64,000 nt of DNA from an uncultured Oscillospiraceae bacterium (GCA_947627735.1 CANQXG010000009.1:1-64000); one strand, 5' to 3'. Shown: positions 49,215-57,856, counted from the stretch's first letter. The notes: a model not told the origin generated them from the sequence alone. Numbers and translations are program-made.

Positions 49215-50357
49215 TCACCTCCCGGGACGGTCCAGCGCATATTCCCGGCGGGCGCCCGCCGCGCGGCCCAGCAGGGCCAGGCCGCGGTACAGGCCGTCCA
49301 CCGCCGCGGAGGCGGCCAGGCTCAGGGCGGTGAGCACCGCCAGGTCCAGCCAGACGCTCCGGGAACAGTATACCACCTGGGTGAACTCCAGGAAATAGAA
49401 GCAGAAAAAGGAGTGGGTCAGCCACATGTTGGCGCTGTGCCGGCCCAGAAAGGCGGCCAGGGCCTTCATCCGCCGGACCCGGTCGAAGCATACCGAGCAG
49501 CACAGGGCGAACAGCGGCGCGATCAGGATATCCCCGTTGGCCACGTCGGACAGCACATAGGCCCGGCAGAGAAACAGCAACGCCATGCCCGCCAGGGCCG
49601 CGGCCCCGGGATGGGCCAGCCGGCCCATGGCCCGCTTCAGCCGGGCCATGGCGTCGTACCGGGCGAAGACGATGCCGGCGAAGAAGGCGGTCATGTACTT
49701 GTTGACGGTGCAAAACCGCCGGAAGTAGAGGTTGCTCCCCAGGCCGGCCAGGCCCGGCACGCCCGCCAGGCCCGGGAACACCCCCTGGGTCAGGATGTCC
49801 AGGCAGAACACCGCGAACATGTCCGGCAGAAAGCCCCTGGCCCGGTCCGTGGCCCGGCAGAAGAGATAGCCCAAAGGCAGGGCGCACAGATAGGAGCCGA
49901 GGAACCACCACTCCCCGTTGAGGTTGGTGTCGTAGCCGGTGAAGTTGAGAAGAAGCGTGCGTAAAAGGCTCTTGCCGTCGGTGAGGACAAAGCGGGTGCA
50001 GAGGGGGTTGATGCCCTCCCCGGCGCGGGCGAAGAAGAGAAAGCCGATGGGGATGAACAGGAAAAATACCCGCCAGAACCGCCGGTACAGCCTCCACACA
50101 TCCTCCGCCAGATCGGCCCGGCCCGCCGACCGGCGGCGGAAAAGGCCGTACCCGCCCAGGAAGAAGAACAGCGGCACGCACAGTAAGCTGTTCATGGCGA
50201 AGTCCGCCAGATACCCCTTCTCCACGAAGCCGGGCAGCCACGAGGAGAACCCCTCAAAGCCCGCCGGCCACCGGTCCGGGAAGGCGGCCAGATGGTGCAG
50301 CAGCATCAGCTCGATGGCCACGCCCTTCAGGGCGAGGGTGTCGTCTTTTGTGAACAC
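49215..50357 (-). CDS. Membrane acyltransferase, family 3
   Basis: 380-aa integral membrane O-acyltransferase (PF01757-like) with about ten helices. Early features are LKGVAIELMLLHHLAAF with the paired His of the active site, VPLFFFLGGYGLFRR with the RR loop, and NGEWWFLGSYL. Late in the protein, NMWLTHSFFCFYF supplies the second His. The GTG at 50357 follows AGGAGG. Such enzymes acetylate or otherwise acylate polysaccharides. It lies among GT-C glycosyltransferases, so the operon product is probably an acylated glycan. Confidence 0.9.
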   Translation of the reverse strand: MFTKDDTLALKGVAIELMLLHHLAAFPDRWPAGFEGFSSWLPGFVEKGYLADFAMNSLLCVPLFFFLGGYGLFRRRSAGRADLAEDVWRLYRRFWRVFFLFIPIGFLFFARAGEGINPLCTRFVLTDGKSLLRTLLLNFTGYDTNLNGEWWFLGSYLCALPLGYLFCRATDRARGFLPDMFAVFCLDILTQGVFPGLAGVPGLAGLGSNLYFRRFCTVNKYMTAFFAGIVFARYDAMARLKRAMGRLAHPGAAALAGMALLFLCRAYVLSDVANGDILIAPLFALCCSVCFDRVRRMKALAAFLGRHSANMWLTHSFFCFYFLEFTQVVYCSRSVWLDLAVLTALSLAASAAVDGLYRGLALLGRAAGARREYALDRPGR

Positions 50358-50381
50358 GGGACCGCCTCCTCTCGGACGGGA

Positions 50382-51602
50382 TCAGCCGTAAAAGTGCATA
50401 TACAGCGCGCCGTAGGCGTTGAAGGCCACGGCCATGCCCCCCAGGGCCAGCTCCCAGGCCGCCGGCTTCTTCGGCCCCTTTTCGGCCAGATACATGTAGG
50501 CGAAGGGCAGCATGTCGCAGGTGTACCGGGCGCCGAACTGCCACCCGCCCATGGTCCGGTGCAGGCAGGTGAGCACCAGCTGCGCCGCCATGCCGGCGAA
50601 CAGCAGCACCCCCAGGGCGCCGGGCCGCCTATTGCGGGCCAGGTTGAGCGCCGCCCGGAGGAAGTATATGAGAAACAGGGGGTTGGCCGCGAAGAACAGG
50701 AAGCCCTGGAACAGGGGGAATACCAGGCGCTTGTTTTCAAAGCGCACCGGGGCGAACAGCTGCTTCAGGTTTGGCCAGAGGTAGCTGATGTGGAACTGCC
50801 CGTGCTCGGCCCGCATGAACTCCGGCAGGTAGTTGTGGCCGAACTCCAGGACGCTGTGGAAGCGGACATAGTTGTAGGCCATATAGCAGGCGCCGATGAG
50901 CACCGGGCCGATGAGGCACCGCCACTGGGCCAGGCAGCTTTTCACGAACCCGCCGCGGTCGGCCCGCTCCCGCCAGGCGAACAGGAAGAAGAACACCGGC
51001 AGATACACCGCGCTCATGGGCCTGCAGCCCACCGCCAGGGCCAGGAAGGTGGTGGCCAGGGCCTTTTTGCCGTACATCGCGCACAGCACCGCCGCCAGGC
51101 ACATGACCATGTTCAGCACCTGGGCCTGGAACCAGACCCCGGCGTTGGTGCTCATCCACAGGGTGTTGGCCCCCCACACGCACACCAGCGCCCAAAAAGC
51201 GCTGACGGCGGGGGTGCGGCCGGCGCGGAGCATGATGCAGTAGGCCAGCGCCGCGGCCACAAGGCCGTAGCCGGCGATGATGAGGCCGTTGGGGGTGTTC
51301 AGCCCGTGCAGCAGCACCGACGGGATCAGCAGCACCGACGGCAGCGGCGGGAAGGACACATAGTACCGGCCATCATAGATGGCCAGCTCCAGATACTCAT
51401 ACTTCTCCGGCTGGGCGATGTAGGTCCGCCCCTGGAGCCAGTTCCAGGTCTGGAGGGTATAGCTGTCCCAGTTCTCATGGGCGAACAGGGTGCCGCCCAT
51501 CAGGTCGCTGAGGAGAAAATAGCCCGCCGCCATCGCGGCCAGCAGGGCCGCCAGGGTGGTCAGCGCCTCCCGGCGGGGGTGTCGAAGATCCTGTGTGTCC
51601 AT
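50382..51602 (-). CDS. GT-C membrane glycosyltransferase
   Basis: 406-aa polytopic protein with the GT-C arrangement: an N-terminal helix, then an outward loop with FAHENWDSYTLQTWNWLQGR and GRYYVSFPPLPSVLLIP (acidic residues expected to bind metal or the lipid-phosphate donor), and around ten further helices. It is related in layout to ArnT/PMT and to hypothetical glycan transferases. AAAGGAGCGG precedes the ATG. It lies 13 bases after the PIG-V-like copy 2 gene and 24 before the acyltransferase. Sugar and acceptor are unknown. Confidence 0.8.
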   Translation of the reverse strand: MDTQDLRHPRREALTTLAALLAAMAAGYFLLSDLMGGTLFAHENWDSYTLQTWNWLQGRTYIAQPEKYEYLELAIYDGRYYVSFPPLPSVLLIPSVLLHGLNTPNGLIIAGYGLVAAALAYCIMLRAGRTPAVSAFWALVCVWGANTLWMSTNAGVWFQAQVLNMVMCLAAVLCAMYGKKALATTFLALAVGCRPMSAVYLPVFFFLFAWRERADRGGFVKSCLAQWRCLIGPVLIGACYMAYNYVRFHSVLEFGHNYLPEFMRAEHGQFHISYLWPNLKQLFAPVRFENKRLVFPLFQGFLFFAANPLFLIYFLRAALNLARNRRPGALGVLLFAGMAAQLVLTCLHRTMGGWQFGARYTCDMLPFAYMYLAEKGPKKPAAWELALGGMAVAFNAYGALYMHFYG

Positions 51603-51615
51603 ACCGCTCCTTTCC

Positions 51616-52899
51616 TCACATCACCTGCCAGCCCGCCAGATAGGCCGTCAGGAAGGCCGCCTGCAGCAGGGCCATGGCCGCCGCGAAGATCCAGCCCGCC
51701 GCCGGCCGGCGGCGGAACAAAAGCGCCAGCGCCGCGAACAGCGGAAACGCGCATGCCATATACCGGCCGCAGCTCAGCGGCCAGCTCAGAGAGTAGTTCA
51801 GCGCCGTGCACCCGGCCAGATAGGCCGTCCAGGCGGGGGGCATCCGGCCCGGCGCCCAGACCAGCGCCGCCGCGCAGACCAAAAATATGGCCAGCTCCGG
51901 CCCCCAGATCACCAGGGCCTGCCGCTCGCCCCAGCGCTTGACCAGGTACTCACATATGGTGCCCAGGCACCGGGGCATGGGGGCGAAGCCCTGATGCCAG
52001 ACCGCTTTTTCGTAGTATACGAATCGGAAGGGGTCGCCGTCCACCGCCCAGTTGACGGCCAGGTAGATCCCCACCCCCGCCAGCGTCACCGCCAGGGGCA
52101 GGACCACCCGCCCGCCGTCCCGGACCAGACCGCGCCAGTCCCGGGCCAGCAGCTTTCCCACAGGCCGCTCCGCGGCGCAGTATTCCACCAGGCCTACCGC
52201 CAGCAGCAGCGCTCCCTGCATCCGCGTCAGGGCCGCCAGGGCGCCCAATAGGCCCGCCGGCAGCCACCGGCGGCGGCGGATGCAGGCAAAGCCCGCCGCG
52301 CTCAAAAGCAGGAACAGGCTCTCGGAGAACACCGCCCCGAAGAAAAACGCGAAGGGATAGCAGCTCAGAAGCCCCAATGCCAGCCGGGCCGTCCGGCGGC
52401 CAAAGTCCTCCGTCAGCGTACGGGCCAGGATGGGCGCCGCGCCGATGTAGCAGGCGCAGCTGATGAGGTGGCCGCACACCGCCCAGTCGGGGATGATGAG
52501 GTGCAGCGCCCGCATCAGCCAGGGGTACAGGGGATAAAACACCAGCGTGGTGTGCATCCCCTCCGTTTCAAAGCCCCGGTAGCCCAGCTCCGCGATGCGC
52601 AGGAAGTTGTTGGCGTCCCACTGCCGCCACAGCTCCAGCAATCCCCGGAAGGTGACCTCCTCCCGGGTCATGGCGCAGCGCAGCAGGCTGAAGGCCCAGG
52701 CCAGGGCCAGTGCCCCGGCGGCCCACAGCGCCGCCCGCAGGCCCATCGCGGCGGTGAAGGACTCCCCGGCGGGCAGCGGCGCCGTCCGGCGGGCGATTTT
52801 CAGGGGCCGGGGGGACAGACACTGCAGGGCCAGCGCCAGGCAGGCCCAGACCATCACGGCCGTGCCGGCCAGCTGGACCGGCAGAGCGAGCGCCCTCAT
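51616..52899 (-). CDS. PIG-V-like GT-C mannosyltransferase, copy 2
   Basis: 427-aa paralogue of the last gene in this operon. The signature loop is WDANNFLRIAELGYRGFE followed by LVFYPLYPWLMRAL, closer to the PIG-V consensus than copy 1. Other shared parts are FFFGAVFSESLFLLLSAAGF and ALTRMQGALLLAVGL. Its ATG overlaps the BlaR-like gene stop (ATGA), so it is translationally coupled to the sensor protease. Two diverged copies in one operon suggest two successive sugars in the glycan. Confidence 0.87.
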   Translation of the reverse strand: MRALALPVQLAGTAVMVWACLALALQCLSPRPLKIARRTAPLPAGESFTAAMGLRAALWAAGALALAWAFSLLRCAMTREEVTFRGLLELWRQWDANNFLRIAELGYRGFETEGMHTTLVFYPLYPWLMRALHLIIPDWAVCGHLISCACYIGAAPILARTLTEDFGRRTARLALGLLSCYPFAFFFGAVFSESLFLLLSAAGFACIRRRRWLPAGLLGALAALTRMQGALLLAVGLVEYCAAERPVGKLLARDWRGLVRDGGRVVLPLAVTLAGVGIYLAVNWAVDGDPFRFVYYEKAVWHQGFAPMPRCLGTICEYLVKRWGERQALVIWGPELAIFLVCAAALVWAPGRMPPAWTAYLAGCTALNYSLSWPLSCGRYMACAFPLFAALALLFRRRPAAGWIFAAAMALLQAAFLTAYLAGWQVM

Positions 52900-53978
52900 G
52901 ACTGAGGCGCCTCCACCGGGATGGGGGTAGGCGTGGGCGGGTATACCGGCTCCTCGCCCTCCACGGCCCTTTCCGGCAGGGCGCCCGCGGGAGGGGGCGT
53001 GCCCCGGGCGGGGATGGGCTGGGAGTACATCTCAAACGCCACCGGCGAGGGCGTGGGGGTGGGGATGGGTTCATCGTAGGCCGGCGAGGCGGCTGCCGCC
53101 GCGGCGAATACGGTCAGCGAGCAGGCCACGATGGCCGCCCCGGCCAGGAAGCTGCGCAGGCCCCGGCGGCGGTAGCGCATGATCTCCGTCACCCGCTCCC
53201 GCACGGCCCGCAGGCCGAAGCCGGACAGCAGCATGTCCGTGCCCCGGCGCTCCTCCAGGCCGATGAGGGCCATGGCGTAGGCCGCCCGGCCATCGGCGGT
53301 GCGGCGCAGCACCGCCTCGTCGCAGGCCAGCTCTATGTCCCGCTGGGCCAGGGCGTACATGGCCCAGACGAAGGGGTTGAACCAGTGCACGCACAGCGCC
53401 GCCGTCAGGATGTACTTGGCCGGCACATCCAGCCGGCGGATGTGGCACAGCTCATGGGTCAGCACCAGCTCCAGCTCCCGCCGGTCCCAGCGGTCCCAGC
53501 CCTTGGGCAGCAGGATCACAGGCCGGAGAAAGCCGTAGGTCAGGGGGGTGGACACCGTCTGGCACTCCCGGACGGACACCGTCCGGCGCAGGCCGAAGGC
53601 GTCCACCAGGACCCGGACGGAGCCGTCGCATACCGGCAGGGCCAGGGCGTAGCGCCGCAGACCGGACAGGTGGCGCAGCAGCATCACCGCCGCGGCGGTG
53701 ATGGCGACCGCCAGCCACAGGGCCGTCAGCCAGGGAAAGCCATCGGCGGCGGGCTGCGCGGTCTGTGCCGTCCCGGCGGCTGCCGCCGGGAGCAGGGCCA
53801 TGGCCCGGGCGGGCACCGGCACGGACACCGTCACCGGCGCCAGCAGCCGCACCGCCGCCACCAGCCACAGGGCCGGGAACAGCTCCTTTCCCAGCCTGTC
53901 CAGCAGCAGCGACCGCAGACATACCGTCGCCGCGATCAGCACCGAGGCGGACGCCGTCATGTGCCACAGCGTGGTCAT
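52896..53978 (-). CDS. BlaR1-like M56 membrane metalloprotease without a penicillin-binding sensor domain
   Basis: 360-aa protein with the M56 layout: helices at the N terminus, then the zinc-protease site LVLTHELCHIRRLD (HExxH, about 174) and AQRDIELACDEAVL (the third ligand Glu), then a membrane helix (FLAGAAIVACSLTVFAAAAA). In true BlaR1 a 250-residue penicillin-binding domain follows. Here the C terminus is only a Pro/Thr-rich tail (PIPTPTPSPVAFEMYSQP and so on), so beta-lactam sensing is unlikely by this protein alone. It overlaps BlaI by 4 bases. On activation it should cleave BlaI and derepress the operon. Confidence 0.9.
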   Translation of the reverse strand: MTTLWHMTASASVLIAATVCLRSLLLDRLGKELFPALWLVAAVRLLAPVTVSVPVPARAMALLPAAAAGTAQTAQPAADGFPWLTALWLAVAITAAAVMLLRHLSGLRRYALALPVCDGSVRVLVDAFGLRRTVSVRECQTVSTPLTYGFLRPVILLPKGWDRWDRRELELVLTHELCHIRRLDVPAKYILTAALCVHWFNPFVWAMYALAQRDIELACDEAVLRRTADGRAAYAMALIGLEERRGTDMLLSGFGLRAVRERVTEIMRYRRRGLRSFLAGAAIVACSLTVFAAAAAASPAYDEPIPTPTPSPVAFEMYSQPIPARGTPPPAGALPERAVEGEEPVYPPTPTPIPVEAPQS

Positions 53979-54328
53979 TGCAGCTCCTCCACCAGCTTTT
54001 TCAGCTCCTCCAGCTCCTCCGGCGCCAGGCGCTTCCGGCCCAGGAGGGAGGCCACCAGCTTGTCCGCCGAGCCGCCGTAGAGCTTGTCCACCAGCTCGTC
54101 GGTGGCGTAGGCCTGGGCCTGCTGGCGGGAGATCAGGGGCCGGCAGATGAAGCCCGGCTCCGACCGGGCCGCCGCCCCCTTGTCCAGACATTTCTTTATG
54201 ACCGTGTAGGTGGTGGTCTTGGACCAGCCCACCTGCTGGGCGAGCTGCTGGGCGATGGCCTTGGCGCTGGCCTGGCCCTGGTCCCACAGCACCTCCATCA
54301 CCTTCAGCTCGGAGTCGTACAGTTTCAT
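53975..54328 (-). CDS. BlaI/MecI-family repressor
   Basis: 117-aa winged-helix repressor: DSELKVMEVLWDQGQASAKA IAQQLAQQ (split here for length), WSKTTTYTVIKKCLDKG and the dimerisation helix EELEELKKLVEELQ. The start is preceded by AAAGGACGG. Family members bind as dimers and are cleaved by the M56 protease. Two inverted repeats with the same arms lie at its promoter, so it is probably the repressor of its own six-gene operon of glycosyltransferases and an acyltransferase. Confidence 0.93.
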   Translation of the reverse strand: MKLYDSELKVMEVLWDQGQASAKAIAQQLAQQVGWSKTTTYTVIKKCLDKGAAARSEPGFICRPLISRQQAQAYATDELVDKLYGGSADKLVASLLGRKRLAPEELEELKKLVEELQ

Positions 54329-54348
54329 CGCCGCGCCGTCCTTTCAGT

Positions 54349-54402
54349 TTCTATCAAAATAGAACCTGCCCGTATTCTACTCCGTTAGAAAGCTTTTGTC
54401 AA
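54349..54402 (-). promoter_or_regulatory. BlaI promoter with two operator dyads
   Basis: Promoter TTGACA (54402-54397), 17 bases, TAGAAT (54379-54374). Dyad 1, TTCTA-N6-TAGAA (54375-54390), covers the spacer and -10. Dyad 2, again TTCTA-N6-TAGAA (54349-54364), lies just downstream of the start point; centres are 26 bases apart. The arms differ from the TACA/TGTA of staphylococcal BlaI sites. Confidence 0.85.
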
Positions 54403-54473
54403 GCCCCGGAGCGGATACGGGCAGAAAAAACGGGCGCCGCGCAAAATTGGCGGCGCCCGGCGATGATCCCGGT

Positions 54474-55328
54474 TCAGTTTTCGGAGATCGTTTTTACGGC
54501 GGCGGGCTGCTCCAGGCTCTCCGGATGGGCCAGCATCTCCTTCAGCCGGGCGAAGGCCAGGGCGAAGTAGTGGCCCGAGGCGATGCGCTCGTCCATGACC
54601 ACGCCCAGGGGGATGCAGCGCACCACCTCCACCGTGCCGTCCCGGCCCCGGCGGACCGTGTCCCGCATGTTGCCCATGGCGATGGCCACGGAGGTGGTGC
54701 CGAAGTCGTAGACGTGGTGGTAGATGTGGTTGGTGCGGATGCTGGCCAGGTTGGTGAACAGGGCGCTGGCGTGGAAGGGGCTGACGTCCAGCAGCTTCTG
54801 GGGCAGTAGCCCGTGCCGGTCCCCGAACCGGAGCACCCAGCCCGCGAAGTTCACCAGCCCCCCCAGCTTCAGCAGTACCTTCATGACCTTGTCCAGGCTG
54901 TTGGCGTCCTCCGCGGCGGTGGAGGAGTTCTTCTCGATGTAGTCGTCCAGCTTCTTCTGCACGTCGAATACCGTGTCCTGGGGGGTGAACTCCAGCTTGG
55001 CCATGGTGTTGCTGTTGGCGTTGCCGTCGGGCCGCAGGACCACCAGGGAGATCTTGAAGTCCTTGTGCTGGTAGATGCGCTTGTTCACCACGAACCGGTT
55101 CAGGGAGGGGAACTCCCCCGCCAGATGGGCGTAGGCGGTCATGATCATGGCCATGTGGCTGACGTGGCGGCCCTCCCGGCGCTTCTCGTTCATATACCGC
55201 CGCAGGGGTTCCAGGGGGATGTCCACCGTGACCATGTTCATGGAGTCGTGGCGCTCCGTCATGATCAGGGGGATGAGGTAGTACATGGGCACCTCGTCCC
55301 GCACGCGGATGCCGTCAGGTCTTCCCAT
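54474..55328 (-). CDS. 2-oxoacid dehydrogenase E2-like protein lacking the catalytic His
   Basis: 284-aa protein with the fold of the E2 acyltransferase catalytic domain (chloramphenicol-acetyltransferase-like): YYLIPLIMTERHDSMNMVTV, LRRYMNEKRREGRHVSHMAM, FPSLNRFVVNKRIYQHKDF and ISLVVLRPDG. There is no lipoyl or peripheral-subunit domain. In the usual C-terminal DHRxxDG motif this protein reads DERIASG, so the active-site His and Asp are gone. It is probably not an acyltransferase; a structural or binding role is more likely. AAAGGAGC precedes the ATG. It is monocistronic. Confidence 0.8.
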   Translation of the reverse strand: MGRPDGIRVRDEVPMYYLIPLIMTERHDSMNMVTVDIPLEPLRRYMNEKRREGRHVSHMAMIMTAYAHLAGEFPSLNRFVVNKRIYQHKDFKISLVVLRPDGNANSNTMAKLEFTPQDTVFDVQKKLDDYIEKNSSTAAEDANSLDKVMKVLLKLGGLVNFAGWVLRFGDRHGLLPQKLLDVSPFHASALFTNLASIRTNHIYHHVYDFGTTSVAIAMGNMRDTVRRGRDGTVEVVRCIPLGVVMDERIASGHYFALAFARLKEMLAHPESLEQPAAVKTISEN

Positions 55329-55372
55329 ATCGAACAGCTCCTTTCCACGGAGAAGAAAAAATCGAGCAAAAT

Positions 55373-55398
55373 ATAAAGATATTTAATAAAGATATTTA
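55373..55398. repeat. Tandem 13-bp AT-rich repeat
   Basis: ATAAAGATATTTA occurs twice in direct succession in the promoter region upstream of the E2-like gene. This is the most AT-rich spot nearby and could be a regulator-binding site. Confidence 0.7.
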
Positions 55399-55471
55399 TA
55401 TTTAACCACAAAATCCGCCGGCGTGCAAGGAAAAAATGGAATAAAACGGGAAATTTCTTCCGCCGGGGCCG

Positions 55472-56251
55472 TCACAGGTGCACGCCCAGCGCCGTCAGCG
55501 CCCAGCAGATGAGCACCGGCAGCGCCAGCGCCGGCAGGTAGTCGGCGGTCTTCATCTTCTTGACGCCCAGCAGGTTCAGGGCGATGGCCAGCAGGATCAG
55601 GGAGCCGGCGCAGTTCATCACCGGCATGGCGCCGATCCGGTCCAGGAAGGGCTGGATGGAGGCCGCCAGGGCCACCAGCGCCCCCTGGAACACCAGCACG
55701 AAGGCCGCCGAGACCAGCACGGACCCGCCGTAGGTGACGGCCAGACAGGTGGAGGAGACGAAGTCCAGCATGGATTTTATCAGCAGCGTGGTGTGGCAGT
55801 CCAGTACCAGCCGGCCCGCCGGATTGGCCGCGCTCTCGAAGGAACCCAGCACCGTCATGGAGCCGATGCAGAACAGCAGGCACGCCGTCACGAAGCCCTC
55901 CGCCGGGTTGGCCGCGCCCGGGGCGCCGCCGATGCGGGCCAGGAGGGCGTCTCCCAGCCGGTTCAGCCGGTCGTCCAGCCGCAGCAGCCAGCCGATGAGC
56001 AGGCCGCCGGCCATGGACACCACGCACACGATGGCCTGGCCGCCGCCGGTCACCCCCGTGATGCCGGAGGCGGCGGCGAAGACGGTGCACAGGCCCAGAC
56101 AGGCCATCATGGCCCCGGGCAGCTCCTCCCGGGCGGGCCAGGAGCCGGTCCGGGGCTTATCCCGGCGGCCCCGCCGCCGCAGCAGCAGACCCAGGCTGCC
56201 TCCCAGCAGCACCGTCAGTACGTTGCATATGACGCCGAAATACTTCCACAC
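55472..56251 (-). CDS. DUF554 membrane protein
   Basis: 259-aa integral membrane protein with about seven helices. The GTG at 56251 is taken as start because the sequence then opens MWKYFGVICNVLTVLLGGSL, typical of DUF554 proteins, with AGGA upstream. Further family features are GGQAIVCVVSMAGGLLIGWL, NPAEGFVTACLLFCIGSMTV and a C-terminal NCAGSLILLAIALNLLG. Some members are annotated as possible transporters, but the function is unknown. It stands alone with its own terminator region. Confidence 0.88.
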   Translation of the reverse strand: MWKYFGVICNVLTVLLGGSLGLLLRRRGRRDKPRTGSWPAREELPGAMMACLGLCTVFAAASGITGVTGGGQAIVCVVSMAGGLLIGWLLRLDDRLNRLGDALLARIGGAPGAANPAEGFVTACLLFCIGSMTVLGSFESAANPAGRLVLDCHTTLLIKSMLDFVSSTCLAVTYGGSVLVSAAFVLVFQGALVALAASIQPFLDRIGAMPVMNCAGSLILLAIALNLLGVKKMKTADYLPALALPVLICWALTALGVHL

Positions 56252-56330
56252 GGTCGTTTCCTCACAGTATACTAAAATCAACTGAGGCAGTATAACACAC
56301 TTTTCGCCGTTTGCATAGGTGAAACGCATG

Positions 56331-56353
56331 AAAAGGCCCCGCCGGAGCGGGGC
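56331..56353 (-). terminator. Hairpin after the MATE gene
   Basis: On the minus strand stem GCCCCGC pairs with GCGGGGC (loop TCCG), followed by only four T residues, so it is a weak intrinsic terminator. Confidence 0.5.
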
Positions 56354-56364
56354 GGGGCGCGCTA

Positions 56365-57795
56365 TCAGGCCGTGCCGTCGGCGGGCAGGCGGCGGAAGAA
56401 CTGGATCACGAAGGGCACCGTCACCACCGCGGACAGGACATCGCTGATGGGCTGGGAGTACATGATCCCCGGCAGGCCCCACACCTGGGACAGGACCAGC
56501 AGCAGGGGCATGAAGCAGGCGCCGCTGCGCAGGGCGCTGAGGAAGGTGGCCCTGCCGGCCAGGCCGATGCTCTGGAACAGCATGTTGGCGCACACCGTCA
56601 GGGGCATGAACACCAGCGCCGCGCACTGTGCCCGCATGGCCGGCACGGCGATGGCGATCACCGCCGGGTCGTCCCGCAGCAGGGCGGACACCCAGGGGGC
56701 CAGCGCCGCCCCCGCCGCGGCGAACAGGGAGATCAGCCCCGTGCCGAAGCCCAGGGTGAAGAAAAATCCCGCGCGGACGCGGCTGTAGATCTTCGCGCCG
56801 TAGTTGAAGGCGGACACGGGCTGGAAGCCCTGGCCGATGCCCAGGCCCACGCAGAACAGCAGGTTCGTCACCCGGGCCACGATGCCCATGGCGGCGATGG
56901 CCGCGTCCCCGAAGACCTTGGCCCGGTAGTTGAGAAGCATGGTGGACACGCTGGTCAGGCCCTGGCGGGTCAGGCTGGGCAGGCCGGTGAGAAGGATGCT
57001 GCCGGTGGTGGAGAAGAAAAGCCCCGCGCCCGCCTTGGCGGCCTCCCCGTCCGGCGCCGCGCCGTCCTCCGGCGGGACCAGGAAGGGCATGTACCGCAGG
57101 GAGAACACGGTCTGGGTCTTTTTGCGCAGGAACATGGACAGCAGTATCCCGGAGCTGATGTACTGGGAGATCATGGTGGACAGGCCGGCGCCCAGAATGC
57201 CCAGGTGCAGGCCGTTCATCAGCAGCGCGTCGCCGAATATATTTAGGATGCCGCCGCTGACCAGGCCCACCATGGCGAAGGCGGCCCGGCCCTCGTAGCG
57301 GAGGATGTTGTTCATCACGCAGCCGGTGACCATGGCCGGGGCGGCCGCCAGGATGCAGGCGGCGTAGGTCATGGCGTAGGGCAGGATGGTGTCCGTGGAA
57401 CCCAGGAGCCGGCACAGCGGCTCCAGCAGGACCAGGCCCAGCGCCGCGATGAGCATGCTGCACGCCAGGGAAACGAAAAAGGCGTCGGAGGAGAACTGCC
57501 GCGCCCGGCGCAGCCGCTTTGCCCCCAGCAGGCGGGAGATGTTGCTGCCGGCGCCGTGGCCGAACATGAAGCCCACCGCCTGGAGGATGCTCATCATGGC
57601 GAACACCACCCCCGTGGCGCCGGAGGCGCTGGTGTTGATCTGGCCCACGAACCAGGTGTCCACCACGTTGTACAGGTTGGTGACCATCATGCTCAGGGTG
57701 GTGGGCAGGCCCAGCTCCAGGATCAGGGAGGGGACGGGCTGGCCGGTCATTTTTTCAAATTGGGTGGCATAGGTCCTGGTGCGGGAAATGGGCAT
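56365..57795 (-). CDS. MATE-family efflux transporter
   Basis: 476-aa multidrug/oligosaccharide-type exporter with twelve helices in two homologous halves. The start at 57795 follows AGGAGGCG. Family features: LILELGLPTTLSMMVTNLYN VVDTWFVG (split here), LQAVGFMFGHGAGSNISRLLGA, and in the second half QGFQPVSAFNYGAKIYSRVR. The GxGxx and NYGA motifs are those of clostridial MATE proteins. Substrate unknown. Confidence 0.93.
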   Translation of the reverse strand: MPISRTRTYATQFEKMTGQPVPSLILELGLPTTLSMMVTNLYNVVDTWFVGQINTSASGATGVVFAMMSILQAVGFMFGHGAGSNISRLLGAKRLRRARQFSSDAFFVSLACSMLIAALGLVLLEPLCRLLGSTDTILPYAMTYAACILAAAPAMVTGCVMNNILRYEGRAAFAMVGLVSGGILNIFGDALLMNGLHLGILGAGLSTMISQYISSGILLSMFLRKKTQTVFSLRYMPFLVPPEDGAAPDGEAAKAGAGLFFSTTGSILLTGLPSLTRQGLTSVSTMLLNYRAKVFGDAAIAAMGIVARVTNLLFCVGLGIGQGFQPVSAFNYGAKIYSRVRAGFFFTLGFGTGLISLFAAAGAALAPWVSALLRDDPAVIAIAVPAMRAQCAALVFMPLTVCANMLFQSIGLAGRATFLSALRSGACFMPLLLVLSQVWGLPGIMYSQPISDVLSAVVTVPFVIQFFRRLPADGTA

Positions 57796-57828
57796 GGGGC
57801 GCCTCCTGGATCTGACATTCTCCACTAT

Positions 57829-57856
57829 ATTGTAAGCGTTTTTTCAGAAAATGCAA
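57829..57856 (-). promoter_or_regulatory. Promoter of the MATE gene
   Basis: TTGCAT (57856-57851) and TACAAT (57834-57829) on the minus strand, 16 bases apart. Confidence 0.6.

Noticed and set aside
50382-54328. Beta-lactam resistance locus
   Set aside because: BlaI/BlaR-like regulators are present, but there is no beta-lactamase or PBP2a-like gene, and the BlaR-like protein lacks the penicillin-binding domain.
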